A stretch of DNA of 64,000 nt, from positions 12,518 through 76,517 of the forward strand of contig CAKRCS010000010.1 in the NCBI GenBank assembly GCA_934307695.1, read 5' to 3'. The position numbers and the translations under genes were made by a program. Below the pieces are notes generated by a model. The model had not been told where the DNA came from, searched no databases, and saw nothing but the letters and a program-made list of their open reading frames with translations. Positions 8,295 to 16,036 of this stretch are shown here, piece by piece. Source of the DNA: an uncultured Agathobacter sp. Its GTDB lineage: Bacteria; Bacillota; Clostridia; Lachnospirales; Lachnospiraceae. How positions within the stretch are numbered: the stretch's first letter is position 1; each line of letters begins with the position of its first letter.

Positions 8295-9332
8295 TTATGC
8301 ACGCGCCCCTTCTGCCGCAAACGGCTGCAGGAGCATCCGCCGGATCATATCGCCAAGCTCATTCCACTTCCACTGCTCCACGATCCGCTCGCAGCTGGAC
8401 GGCATCGTCATAAGTGGGATCTCCACTCTGGTCGTCCGCTCGGTAAGTGCCGCATACCCACGCCTGGAGACTTCTTCGTTAAATTCATACTCCCGCCACT
8501 GGCACAGCCCGCCGCTTCTCGACAGCAGATACACGTTCTGGCAATGGTTTAGCACCTCAAAAAATCCGTGGAACCGCGAACCCATATTTAGCAGAATGAC
8601 CGCATAATCCAGTTCTTCCCCGATCATCTGCAACAGGCGCAGATACTTTCCGCCGTCCGCCTCCGACAGACATTCCGTATTTTCTGCCGGGTAGATATAA
8701 TCGGCGTGATCCAGATGCCCGATACAGGAAAGCAGGCGGCTTTTGCTGTATTTGCCGCTCTCCGCCATCGAGAGCACCTCCTCGATCCCGCCTCTCGGCA
8801 CCTGCTGTAACAGGTGCATGATCCCGCTGTTTTCCTGAATATCGAGAATAAGCACACGGCTCTTTTCCCCAAGAACGGAGGCAAGCGTCACCAGAAACGG
8901 AAGCTGATATTCGTTCTCCGCAAGCGAATAGATGGCAATACACCTTGTCTTAGGCACGATCTGCCCGCCGTCCGCAAGCAGCTTTACCTCGCTTCCGACC
9001 TCCTGCAATATGGCATCCACGATATTGTTTGCGCTCTGGTATTTCTCAACAAAGCGCACCCCATCCTCCATCCCCGGCTGCATCTGTTTCTCTCGCATCT
9101 CATCAATCAGGCAGACAACCGGCTCCGTGCGCTCTTTTGCAAGCTGCTTTGCCTCCTCCGGACAGCCGGAGCACACGATAATGTCATACCGCCCGGCATC
9201 CTGCGCGATCTGCTGTGCGCTTGTAAAAAGATGCAGCTCAAACCGCTCCATTTCCTGCAAAAGCAGATGCCCGGACAGCCTGCTGCGGTAGTCATCATCA
9301 TTGATATAGAGCGCCAATCTGACTCTTTGCAT
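8295..9332 (-). CDS. CpaE/TadZ-like protein with degenerate P-loop
   Basis: 345 residues. An N-terminal receiver-like fold (about 1-110) precedes a MinD/ParA-like ATPase fold, the layout of CpaE/TadZ proteins that position the Tad machine in the cell. The place of the deviant Walker A holds IAIYSLAENEYQLPFLVTLA (about residue 133), with no glycine-lysine-threonine signature, so nucleotide binding is doubtful. Later elements (LDYAVILLNMGSR, VYLLSRSGG) keep the MinD-like strand pattern. Its position between a prepilin peptidase and CpaF fits TadZ. Function by context; the loss of the P-loop is seen directly. Confidence 0.75.
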   Translation of the reverse strand: MQRVRLALYINDDDYRSRLSGHLLLQEMERFELHLFTSAQQIAQDAGRYDIIVCSGCPEEAKQLAKERTEPVVCLIDEMREKQMQPGMEDGVRFVEKYQSANNIVDAILQEVGSEVKLLADGGQIVPKTRCIAIYSLAENEYQLPFLVTLASVLGEKSRVLILDIQENSGIMHLLQQVPRGGIEEVLSMAESGKYSKSRLLSCIGHLDHADYIYPAENTECLSEADGGKYLRLLQMIGEELDYAVILLNMGSRFHGFFEVLNHCQNVYLLSRSGGLCQWREYEFNEEVSRRGYAALTERTTRVEIPLMTMPSSCERIVEQWKWNELGDMIRRMLLQPFAAEGARA

Positions 9333-9351
9333 AGCTTCTAATTACCTCCTC

Positions 9352-9888
9352 CTATAAACTTCCGCACGTTCCACTGATCAGCACCGCAAGCATCCCCAAT
9401 AATATTGCAAGCGAAAAATGGATCACATGATCCTTCGTGTCTCCGGACGGCAGATATTCCTGCCATTTTCCTCCCATCAGTCCCCAAATATAGCTGCCGC
9501 CCTCCAAAAGCCCACGGTACAAAGTCCCGTTTCTAAGCATTTTTCCAAGGGATAGTACAGCCCCGATCACAAAGGAGATCACCATACACCAAACGATCTG
9601 TCTGAAATTCAAAAAACCACCGATCATGGAAAATAATTTGACATCACCCGCACCTATGGCGCGCATGCGATAAAAAAGATAAAGTACGATAACCGGAAAA
9701 GACATGTTCCTAAGAACGAGTATCATCTGCTGTACTCCGCCCTGAGCATAGCCGAGTACAAGCGCAAGCATCATGCCTGCTGCGATCAGCCGGTTACTGA
9801 TCCGATAACACAAAAAATCCAGCACTACTGCCGACATTACAAGAAGCAGCAGCACCAGCCTTGACACTTCCAAAGCGTCCAACTGCAT
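9352..9888 (-). CDS. Prepilin peptidase CpaA/TadV-like (A24 family)
   Basis: 178 residues from the ATG at 9888 (a GTG 3 nt upstream is also possible). Membrane protein with both catalytic aspartates: DFLCYRISNRL (about residue 25) and GAGDVKLFSMIGG (about residue 77, GxGD). It is the first gene of the Tad operon and cleaves the Flp pilin leader. It lies 19 nt before the TadZ-like gene. A second peptidase of the same family sits downstream at 1879-2310. Confidence 0.9.
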   Translation of the reverse strand: MQLDALEVSRLVLLLLVMSAVVLDFLCYRISNRLIAAGMMLALVLGYAQGGVQQMILVLRNMSFPVIVLYLFYRMRAIGAGDVKLFSMIGGFLNFRQIVWCMVISFVIGAVLSLGKMLRNGTLYRGLLEGGSYIWGLMGGKWQEYLPSGDTKDHVIHFSLAILLGMLAVLISGTCGSL

Positions 9889-9913
9889 CACCTCTTTTCG
9901 TGTTGTGAATCGA

Positions 9914-9943
9914 ATTATAGCAACGGGACTTCTATTTTGTCCA
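9914..9943 (-). promoter_or_regulatory. Probable promoter of the Tad operon
   Basis: Minus strand: TGGACA (9943-9938), 18-bp spacer, TATAAT (9919-9914), 26 nt before the first gene of the operon. Fits a housekeeping sigma factor. Confidence 0.55.
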
Positions 9944-10066
9944 GCTTTTTTTGCTCAAAAAAGTTTTTTCAGAAGATTGTACCAAAATTGAACCGGAAAA
10001 TTTTGTATAGAATTACAAAATCTTGCTTATAATTAGCATAAGGGAAAGAAGAAAGCAGGTGAACTT

Positions 10067-10282
10067 ATGAAACTTTTTAAGAGTACCCCTGTTACAGATG
10101 ATGGCTACGCAGCCCTAAAGGACAATCTGATGCGAACCACGGACGAACTGCGCGTGGCATACGCAAATCTTGAGAACGTTGTTGAGCCTGACCTTATCGA
10201 CTACTATATCTATCAGGCAAAGGCTGTCCAGATGCGCTACAAATTTTTGCTGGAATGCGTAAAAAAAATCGAGGGTGTCTGA
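10067..10282 (+). CDS. DUF2508/YaaL family small protein
   Basis: 71 residues, charged and probably helical, with the pattern LRVAYANLENVVEPDLIDYY followed by IYQAKAVQMRYKFLL, as in the DUF2508 (YaaL) family. Function unknown; in many Firmicutes the family lies near recR and DNA replication or recombination genes, which is not the case here. A ribosome binding site (AGGTGAA) precedes the ATG, and TATAAT at 10028-10033 may be its -10 box. It converges with fliS, with only 3 nt between the stops. Confidence 0.75.
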   Translation: MKLFKSTPVTDDGYAALKDNLMRTTDELRVAYANLENVVEPDLIDYYIYQAKAVQMRYKFLLECVKKIEGV

Positions 10283-10285
10283 CAC

Positions 10286-10762
10286 TCATGCCAGAAACCC
10301 CCGGTTACTATCCACGTTGGACAAATTTTCATTGAGCGAGGTGCGCCCGTATGTCATGCCGGCATAAACCTGCTGCGTATTGCGCATCAGCGGTTCGGAA
10401 TCATCCGCCTTTGCCACCTCCTCAAAGCTTGTATACAATCGATGCATCACGAAGCCCGCTTCCTCAATGCCGTCCATCTTGTTCTCATAGACTGCGCGTG
10501 CCAGACAGTTCGTGCAATACATATAAAGACGATACAGATTTTGGGACAGGTTATAAGAAAAATTGAGTGCGTGTATCAGCTCGGCAAGCACATTTTGCGC
10601 TTTCCGCACCGCTTCCTTAAATGCCTCATGCTGCCCTGCACTATATGCCTCCCGCGCGTCCTTTTCGTATGCGAAATAGATGTCATAGATGATCACGATC
10701 ATCTCGCCGCGGTTGCACTGGCTGAGCCTGCGGGTAAAGTCAAGTTTCAATTCCTTTTGCAT
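10286..10762 (-). CDS. fliS: Flagellar export chaperone FliS
   Basis: 158 residues from the ATG at 10762. MQKELKLDFTRRLSQCNRGE, then IIYDIYFAYEKDAREAY and NFSYNLSQNLYRLYMYC fit the helical bundle of FliS, which binds the flagellin C-terminus and prevents early polymerisation. A longer reading begins inside the flagellin gene and is not needed. It lies 10 nt after flagellin, so chaperone and client are made from one transcript. FliS family members are usually near 125-150 residues; the tail here is slightly longer. Confidence 0.8.
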   Translation of the reverse strand: MQKELKLDFTRRLSQCNRGEMIVIIYDIYFAYEKDAREAYSAGQHEAFKEAVRKAQNVLAELIHALNFSYNLSQNLYRLYMYCTNCLARAVYENKMDGIEEAGFVMHRLYTSFEEVAKADDSEPLMRNTQQVYAGMTYGRTSLNENLSNVDSNRGFLA

Positions 10763-10772
10763 ATCCTGCTCC

Positions 10773-12206
10773 TTACTGCAGAAGGGAAAGCACCGTCTGC
10801 GGAAGGTCGTTTGCCTGGGACAGTACCGATACGGATGCCTGCTCAAGCACGCTCGCCTGCGTATAGATCGTCATTTCCTCTGCCATATCGGTATCCAGCA
10901 GCGTTGAGTATGCGGAGGTCATATCCTCCGTCGTCTCTGCAAGGCTGTTTGACGCATATTCCAGACGGTTCTGGAACGCACCGATGCGGGAACGTGTCTC
11001 GTTGAGCGTTGCGATTGCCTCATCGAGTGTCACCATTGCACGTTCCGGTCCCTGATAAGTCGTAAGCTCGATGGTATCCAGATACAGGCTCTCTGCAGAA
11101 GTCTCCGGAATACGGATATCCATCGTCTGATATTCATTGGCACCGACCTGGATCGTCATGCTTCCGATGTCTGTCACCTCAAGCTCGATCGTTCCGAGTC
11201 CGTCGGCGGAATCCGTTGCCGGGTTATAAGCGGAATTTACCAGAAAATCCATGGAAAATCCGCGTACATCTGTTACCGTGATCCGGTTTCCGTTTGCGGA
11301 AATGGTTGCTGTAGAAGAAAATCCGGCATCTGTTGCACTGTCGTTCGGGAATCCTGCCTGAGCATCTTTTCCATAGGTCTGGGCGATATAATTACCATCA
11401 TCATCGACTTTTGCCCCGTCCATCGCATCTACACCGAGCGCCTTTGCAAGCTCCGGCGATACACACAGGTCGATCTCTCCCTGACTGCCATAGAGCATGG
11501 AGGTAAGTGTAATGGAATCCGGTGTGGAGTTGTCCGTAAACTGGCAGCCTGCCACCTCAGCCGCATTGCGCAGCGTCTCGTAAAATGCCGCACTTGACAT
11601 ATCGGCTGTCACCTCGATCGTGGTCTTGTTGATCGTGATCGTGCCTGCCACAAGCGCGGATGTATCGAGCGTGCATTCTGCCGCTTTTGCCACATCGGTT
11701 ACGGATACACTGTAAAATCCGGTCGTTACCGTGTCGCTTACCATGATACGGCTTACGCTCTTGCTGTCTGCGTACACGCGCACATCGGAAGATCCGTCAA
11801 GAAGCGACTTTGTATTGTATTCGGTATCCGCGGAAATACGGTCTACTTCCTTGGTAAGCTGATCGATCTCATCCTGGATGATCTTGCGGTCGCTTGTCGA
11901 ATTGGTTCCGTTTGCTGCCTGAACGGAAAGCTCACGCATTCTCTGTAAAATGTTCGATACCTCGTTTAGCGCGCCATCCGCGATCTGCAAGGTCGATACG
12001 GCATTGGAGGTGTTGTCCTTTGCCTGACCGAGTGCATCGATCTGCGCCTTCATTTTATTCGAAATTGCCATACCTGCCGGATTGTCCCCCGCAGAGTTGA
12101 TCTTTAATCCGCTGGACAGACGCTCCATGGATGCTGCTAAGGAGTTTTCATTGCGGAGCAACTGTTTATTCGTGAGAACTGCTGACATATTCTGATTGAT
12201 TTTCAT
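10773..12206 (-). CDS. hag: Flagellin
   Basis: 477 residues. The N-terminal ~140 residues hold the D0/D1 signature (SLAASMERLSSGLKINSAGD, NPAGMAISNKM) and the C-terminal ~90 residues its partner (ATLNETRSRIGAFQNRLEYA, then SVLSQANDLPQTVLSLLQ). About 230 residues of variable surface domain lie between. The FliS-binding C-terminal helix is intact. It forms the flagellar filament. Transcription is probably by sigma-28 from the site at 12285-12310, and fliS follows in the operon. Confidence 0.96.
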   Translation of the reverse strand: MKINQNMSAVLTNKQLLRNENSLAASMERLSSGLKINSAGDNPAGMAISNKMKAQIDALGQAKDNTSNAVSTLQIADGALNEVSNILQRMRELSVQAANGTNSTSDRKIIQDEIDQLTKEVDRISADTEYNTKSLLDGSSDVRVYADSKSVSRIMVSDTVTTGFYSVSVTDVAKAAECTLDTSALVAGTITINKTTIEVTADMSSAAFYETLRNAAEVAGCQFTDNSTPDSITLTSMLYGSQGEIDLCVSPELAKALGVDAMDGAKVDDDGNYIAQTYGKDAQAGFPNDSATDAGFSSTATISANGNRITVTDVRGFSMDFLVNSAYNPATDSADGLGTIELEVTDIGSMTIQVGANEYQTMDIRIPETSAESLYLDTIELTTYQGPERAMVTLDEAIATLNETRSRIGAFQNRLEYASNSLAETTEDMTSAYSTLLDTDMAEEMTIYTQASVLEQASVSVLSQANDLPQTVLSLLQ

Positions 12207-12284
12207 AGCGGTTTTTTCCTTCCCAAAATCCTGTTATCCCGCATCCCTGCTTTCCAATCCGACAATCCTTGTCACCTATCTTTT

Positions 12285-12310
12285 ATATCGTCCGATTTTT
12301 GCGATTCTTA
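12285..12310 (-). promoter_or_regulatory. Sigma-28 (SigD)-type promoter of flagellin
   Basis: Minus strand: TAAG (12310-12307), 14 bp, GACGATAT (12292-12285), against the consensus TAAA-N15-GCCGATAT. It lies about 80 nt before the flagellin ATG. Confidence 0.6.
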
Positions 12311-12330
12311 ACCGCAGCGCAAAGTATAAT

Positions 12331-12359
12331 TTGCATTTCTGAGGGAACCGTATTATAAT
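12331..12359 (+). promoter_or_regulatory. Probable sigma-A promoter of the DUF1858 gene
   Basis: TTGCAT (12331-12336), 17-bp spacer, TATAAT (12354-12359), 40 nt before the ATG. Confidence 0.65.
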
Positions 12360-12399
12360 AGCCACGTTAAAGCAGATCTATTTAAAGGAGGACAATATC

Positions 12400-12606
12400 A
12401 TGGCACAGGTTTCAAAGAGCACTATGATCGGTGAGTTACTCATGATCGATGAGAATGTTGCACCGATTCTTTTGAATATTGGTATGCACTGCCTTGGATG
12501 CCCATCTTCCCAGATGGAGACCATTGAGGAGGCTGCAATGGTACACGGTATCGATGCAGATGATCTTGTAGAAGAGATCAACACCTTCTTAGCACAGCAG
12601 GGCTAA
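12400..12606 (+). CDS. DUF1858 domain protein
   Basis: 68 residues. The DUF1858 domain fills the protein: a short helix, then GMHCLGCPSS with a CxxC pair at about residues 31-34, and a C-terminal helix (DADDLVEEINTFL). The family is small and soluble, is often annotated as disulfide oxidoreductase-related, and occurs in anaerobes; its exact reaction is not known. A strong ribosome binding site (AAAGGAGG) precedes the ATG. It is monocistronic, with a promoter upstream and a terminator downstream. Confidence 0.88.
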   Translation: MAQVSKSTMIGELLMIDENVAPILLNIGMHCLGCPSSQMETIEEAAMVHGIDADDLVEEINTFLAQQG

Positions 12607-12638
12607 TCAATTTTCTCACTTTATATCCCTATAAAGGG

Positions 12639-12674
12639 AAAGCCGCCACACATTATCGTGTGACGGCTTTTTGC
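12639..12674 (+). terminator. Rho-independent terminator after the DUF1858 gene
   Basis: AAGCCGCCACAC, 6-nt loop, GTGTGACGGCTT with one mismatch, then TTTTT. It may also serve mecA, which converges from the other side. Confidence 0.8.
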
Positions 12675-12681
12675 TTTTCCG

Positions 12682-13461
12682 TTATAACTGTGCAATCGTC
12701 TGTAACGCATTGCCCTTTACCAATAGCTTGCCGTGCTCCTCGAAAAAGGCGCCCACAGCCTCGGTATATGCCTTCTGGCTTGCATATTCGGAGATGATAT
12801 TGCATACCTTATTGAACTCCTGCGGCGTATGCTCGCTATTGTGGAGCATCAGGTAAAAACGGTTCTTCTGCACATTCTTGTACAGGTCGTTCTCGCCCAT
12901 ATAATAGCCATTTAAGACTCCGGACAACCGGATGATCTGTTCCATATCGGAAAACTCGTACATCCTCGTAAGGTCAACCGGTTCAGCCGGTATCGACGGC
13001 TGCTCCCCGTTCTCCTCTGCTGTCCCATCGCTTTCCTTTGCTTCCTCCGCTGCGGCGTTCTGCTTTGCGCGCTCCTGACGGATTTTCTCAAAAAGATCGA
13101 GAATGTCGTCCGCGCCCTGCCTGACGGCGGTATCGCCCATGACTGCGTCCTCCATATCATAGAAGGCTTCGTCCGGCTCGGAAAAACTGGAGAAGCGCGT
13201 ATCAAGCTCCTCCGGATATTCAACTTTGGTGATCAATAATATAATCGACTCCGCAGAGGTTGGTATTGCCTCGACCATGAGCGGAATATCATTCACTTCA
13301 AATCCAAAATCGTGGTTTGCCTGCTGTATCATGTCACGGAAAAGCAACCTTGCCTTCTCAGAACCGTATGCCAGCTCACTGAGCCGGATCTGACGATTCT
13401 GCAGATCCTCTTTGGTAAGTGTACAACGGATCTGGTTCTCATTTACTTTTTCAATTTTCAT
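12682..13461 (-). CDS. mecA: Adaptor protein MecA
   Basis: 259 residues from the ATG at 13461, with AAAGGATG upstream. The N-terminal substrate-recognition domain (MKIEKVNENQIRCTLTKEDL) and the C-terminal ClpC-binding domain (YEFSDMEQIIRLSGVLNGYY, then EYASQKAYTEAVGAFFEEHG) are separated by an acidic, Glu-rich linker at about residues 100-155. MecA delivers unfolded or regulatory proteins to ClpC for degradation. Length is typical (218-260 residues). It is divergent from the kinase gene. Confidence 0.92.
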   Translation of the reverse strand: MKIEKVNENQIRCTLTKEDLQNRQIRLSELAYGSEKARLLFRDMIQQANHDFGFEVNDIPLMVEAIPTSAESIILLITKVEYPEELDTRFSSFSEPDEAFYDMEDAVMGDTAVRQGADDILDLFEKIRQERAKQNAAAEEAKESDGTAEENGEQPSIPAEPVDLTRMYEFSDMEQIIRLSGVLNGYYMGENDLYKNVQKNRFYLMLHNSEHTPQEFNKVCNIISEYASQKAYTEAVGAFFEEHGKLLVKGNALQTIAQL

Positions 13462-13570
13462 GCAATCACATCCTTTTCTGAAAATCTTCTGGTAAATTGT
13501 AAAACCTATTATAATCAAATGATTCTTCGATGTAAAGTTGTCAACACATTAAAAATTTCTAAATTAGGAC

Positions 13571-13599
13571 TTGCCAAGTGTAATTTTTTATGCTATAAA
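13571..13599 (+). promoter_or_regulatory. Probable promoter of the kinase/ATPase operon
   Basis: TTGCCA (13571-13576), 17-bp spacer, TATAAA (13594-13599), 36 nt before the ATG at 13636. Confidence 0.55.
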
Positions 13600-13635
13600 C
13601 ATAGACACGAGATGCGCGACACTACAAAGGAGCGT

Positions 13636-14997
13636 ATGAACGACAATAACCAATCTATTTTGTCCGGCAAGTACGAGATTATCCGTACCTTGGGCAGTGG
13701 CTCTTACAGCACTGTTTATCTTGCCAGGCACCATGTTCTTGAGTTGGAACAGGCGATCAAGGTCATCCCCAAGGCCACAGCCGATCAACTCTCTGTTTTA
13801 AGCGAGGCGAGACTTTTAAAGTCTATTCATCACCCCGGAATCCCAATGATCTATGATATTGAAGAGGATGACGATTCCTTCTATCTGATCGAAGAATACA
13901 TTCGCGGTGATTCTTTGGACACGTTTCTGCTTAATCAACCAATTATTTCCGGAAACTTATTTTTTTCATTCAGCCGGCAGTTGTGCGAGATTTTTATCTA
14001 TCTTCACACGTTTATGCCAATTCCGATTTTGTATCAGGATTTAAAGCCCGAACACATTATAGTATGTGGAGATCGGCTCAAATTAATCGATTTTGGTGTA
14101 ACCGGCTACTCCGTTCATCCGGAAAAACGTATCAGACATTTCGGGAATGCACAGTTTTCCGCACCGGAGAACTTTTCAGGAGCAGATCTTTCAACTGCTG
14201 CAGACGTTTTTTCCTTAGGTAAGCTTATGCAGCTTCTGAGCGAATATGTTGATCCGTCTCTCCCCCGGAACATTTCCAGAATTATCCAAAAATCCATTCA
14301 TCCGGACCCGGCATTTCGATATGAAACGGTGGAAATGCTGTTGTCCGCGCTTGAAAAAGAGTTTTTAAACATTCGTTCGCAGCATCTCGTCTCAAACATT
14401 GCAGTAATCGGAAGTCATCCCGGCTGCGGCTGTACGCACATAGCGATCTCGCTAGTGTCCGCGCTCAATCTGCTTGCACAGAACTGTTTTTATATCGAGC
14501 GCAGCAGCCCCGGCAGCCTTTATAAGCTTTCCCTTGCGTATCCCAATATGCGGGAAAAAGATGGTTGCTTTTACTTACGTTGCTTTAAAGGATACCCAAT
14601 GTATGGCGCAGGCATAACCATTTCCTACCCTTCGGGCGCGATACGCGTAACAGATTATGGCACAGCCTCTGCCGATCCGGCGATCGAGCAGGCTGACCTG
14701 ATCCTGTTCGTGTGTGATGGCGCTCCCTGGCGGAGGAAGGATGTCATTGAACAAAACAATTTTTTGCATACACATAAGGATACCGTAAAAGTGATCGTAA
14801 ACCACGGAGAGAAACGCGCTGCCAGCGCTCTGGCAAAAGCACTTGGGGTTTCCGTGTATCCATTTTTCCCAGATACGGATGCCTTTGGGATCACAAGAAA
14901 AAAGCGGGATTTCTTTCGCACACTGCTCGATCAGAAAGGACAACACACGCTATGCACAGCTATAAGAAGGCTTCGGCTTCTTCTGCATGGACGATAG
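13636..14997 (+). CDS. Ser/Thr protein kinase fused to a P-loop-like ATPase
   Basis: 453 residues; the ATG at 13636 follows AAAGGAG. Residues 1-~250 are a Hanks-type kinase: glycine loop LGSGSYSTVYLA, lysine in QAIKVI, DFG in LIDFGVTG, APE in SAPENF. The catalytic loop reads YQDLKPEHII, so the HRD His-Arg is Tyr-Gln and the usual Asn is His, while the catalytic Asp and Lys remain. Residues ~262-450 look like a MinD/CpaE fold starting at IGSHPGCGCTHIAISLVSAL, where the Walker A lysine is missing. No membrane segment is seen. The next gene encodes a second protein of the same ATPase type and overlaps by 46 nt. Kinase call firm; the role of the C-terminal half is inferred. Confidence 0.8.
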   Translation: MNDNNQSILSGKYEIIRTLGSGSYSTVYLARHHVLELEQAIKVIPKATADQLSVLSEARLLKSIHHPGIPMIYDIEEDDDSFYLIEEYIRGDSLDTFLLNQPIISGNLFFSFSRQLCEIFIYLHTFMPIPILYQDLKPEHIIVCGDRLKLIDFGVTGYSVHPEKRIRHFGNAQFSAPENFSGADLSTAADVFSLGKLMQLLSEYVDPSLPRNISRIIQKSIHPDPAFRYETVEMLLSALEKEFLNIRSQHLVSNIAVIGSHPGCGCTHIAISLVSALNLLAQNCFYIERSSPGSLYKLSLAYPNMREKDGCFYLRCFKGYPMYGAGITISYPSGAIRVTDYGTASADPAIEQADLILFVCDGAPWRRKDVIEQNNFLHTHKDTVKVIVNHGEKRAASALAKALGVSVYPFFPDTDAFGITRKKRDFFRTLLDQKGQHTLCTAIRRLRLLLHGR

Positions 14998-15563
14998 GCG
15001 TCTGCGGAACCGGACATGGAGCCGGAGCAACGCACGTTGCACTATCACTCTCTAATTATTTATGCAGTAAGCTCCGAAAAAAGACAGCTTATGTGGAAAG
15101 AAATGGAAGCGGTCAGATCCTTGCATTGACCGGTGACGCACCATGCAGCTCTTTTCGCTATATGGATATCACCTGTTATCCGCTTTTGCGGCACGAAGAT
15201 CTGCCCCGCGTTCTACAAAGCCGTTTTGCCTATATGGTCATTGACCTCGGTGTTCTTACAGCCGAGAGCTGTTGGGACTTCTATCGTTGCGACATCAAGC
15301 TGGTCGTGGCAAGTGTCAGTCCGTGGAAGGTGCATCATTGGAAGGAATTGCAGGAAACGCTTCTATATAATATGAATACTTGTCAGGATCATGTGCTTTT
15401 ACTGGGAAATTTAGGGATAAAAGAGACCGTAAAGCCACTTGGACAGCGTAACCGCATTCTCTCCCTTGCTGTACCGTACCTGCCAAATCCGTTTCGTTTG
15501 ACCACAGCAGATTGTACCTTTTTTGAAGAAATGCTGGCAAAAACCGGAGTTAATATACCATGA
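14952..15563 (+). CDS. Stand-alone P-loop-like ATPase, paralogue of the kinase C-terminal half
   Basis: 203 residues. The N-terminus reads IGVCGTGHGAGATHVALSLS, followed about 20 residues later by KKTAYVERNGSG. This matches the pattern in the C-terminal half of the preceding kinase (GSHPGCGCTHIAISL, then NCFYIERSSPG), so the two are paralogous. Both have His where Lys or Ser/Thr of a Walker A would be, and both keep a MinD-like strand (AYMVIDLGVLT here). The 46-nt overlap with the kinase gene suggests coupled translation. Related in fold to CpaE/TadZ and MinD; function unknown. Confidence 0.65.
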   Translation: MHSYKKASASSAWTIGVCGTGHGAGATHVALSLSNYLCSKLRKKTAYVERNGSGQILALTGDAPCSSFRYMDITCYPLLRHEDLPRVLQSRFAYMVIDLGVLTAESCWDFYRCDIKLVVASVSPWKVHHWKELQETLLYNMNTCQDHVLLLGNLGIKETVKPLGQRNRILSLAVPYLPNPFRLTTADCTFFEEMLAKTGVNIP

Positions 15564-15591
15564 ACCGTTGTGCCGGCAAAGAGGATGCAAC

Positions 15592-15738
15592 ATGAAAAAT
15601 GAATCTTTCATGCAGCTTTTTATTGAACTTGCCCCACGTGAGCTGTGGGGAGCCATGTTATTACTGCCGCAAAGCGAAGCTGCTTTGGCGGTAAGCGAAG
15701 GTGAGGTGATGCGTCTATCCGATAACGGAGCAATTTAG
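15592..15738 (+). CDS. Small hypothetical protein
   Basis: 48 residues from an ATG with AAAGAGGATG 5 nt upstream. It begins MKNESFMQLFIELAPRELWG and has no recognised domain. It directly follows the two ATPase genes, 28 nt after the last stop, and may be the third member of that operon. Short length and lack of a known family keep confidence low. Confidence 0.4.
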   Translation: MKNESFMQLFIELAPRELWGAMLLLPQSEAALAVSEGEVMRLSDNGAI

Positions 15739-15889
15739 ATATTTTTAGTGTTAATCCTGCCTTTACAGGCAGAAGGTAAAATAATTTAATCACAAAATTT
15801 AAAAAAGATTTCTTATTTTTTTCGGAGAAGGATTAGTGTCTTTATCCGTCATAAATAATAGGAAAAAAGAAAAAGATAAAAAAGAGCCC

Positions 15890-15922
15890 GGAACCGCCTG
15901 TTCTTACAGACGGTTCCGTTTT
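15890..15922 (+). terminator. Probable terminator of the kinase/ATPase operon
   Basis: GGAACCG at 15890-15896 and CGGTTCC at 15911-15917, with a further TGT/ACA pairing inside, then GTTTT. A second small hairpin (CTGCC/GGCAG, about 15757-15772) lacks a T-run. Confidence 0.55.
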
Positions 15923-15930
15923 GATACATA

Positions 15931-15959
15931 TTGAATCTTAAAATCCACAATGATATAAT
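15931..15959 (+). promoter_or_regulatory. Probable sigma-A promoter of the GH18 gene
   Basis: TTGAAT (15931-15936), 17-bp spacer, TATAAT (15954-15959). This gives a leader of about 70 nt before the ATG at 16037. Confidence 0.65.
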
Positions 15960-15973
15960 TCAATGAGCAAGCG

Positions 15974-16025
15974 CCCTTTGCCGTTGGCGGGTGGTGCATC
16001 AGGTATACACATTGACAAAGGGGGA
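15974..16025 (+). promoter_or_regulatory. Leader hairpin that would mask the GH18 ribosome binding site
   Basis: CCCTTTG (15974-15980) pairs with CAAAGGG (16016-16022); the second arm is the first part of the Shine-Dalgarno sequence AAAGGGGG (16018-16025). The loop is 35 nt. It does not match a riboswitch class I know. Confidence 0.35.
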
Positions 16026-16036
16026 TTTTATCTTAC

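Noticed and set aside
15966..16025. Cyclic di-GMP riboswitch in the GH18 leader
   Set aside because: The conserved GEMM motifs were not found; only a single hairpin is visible.
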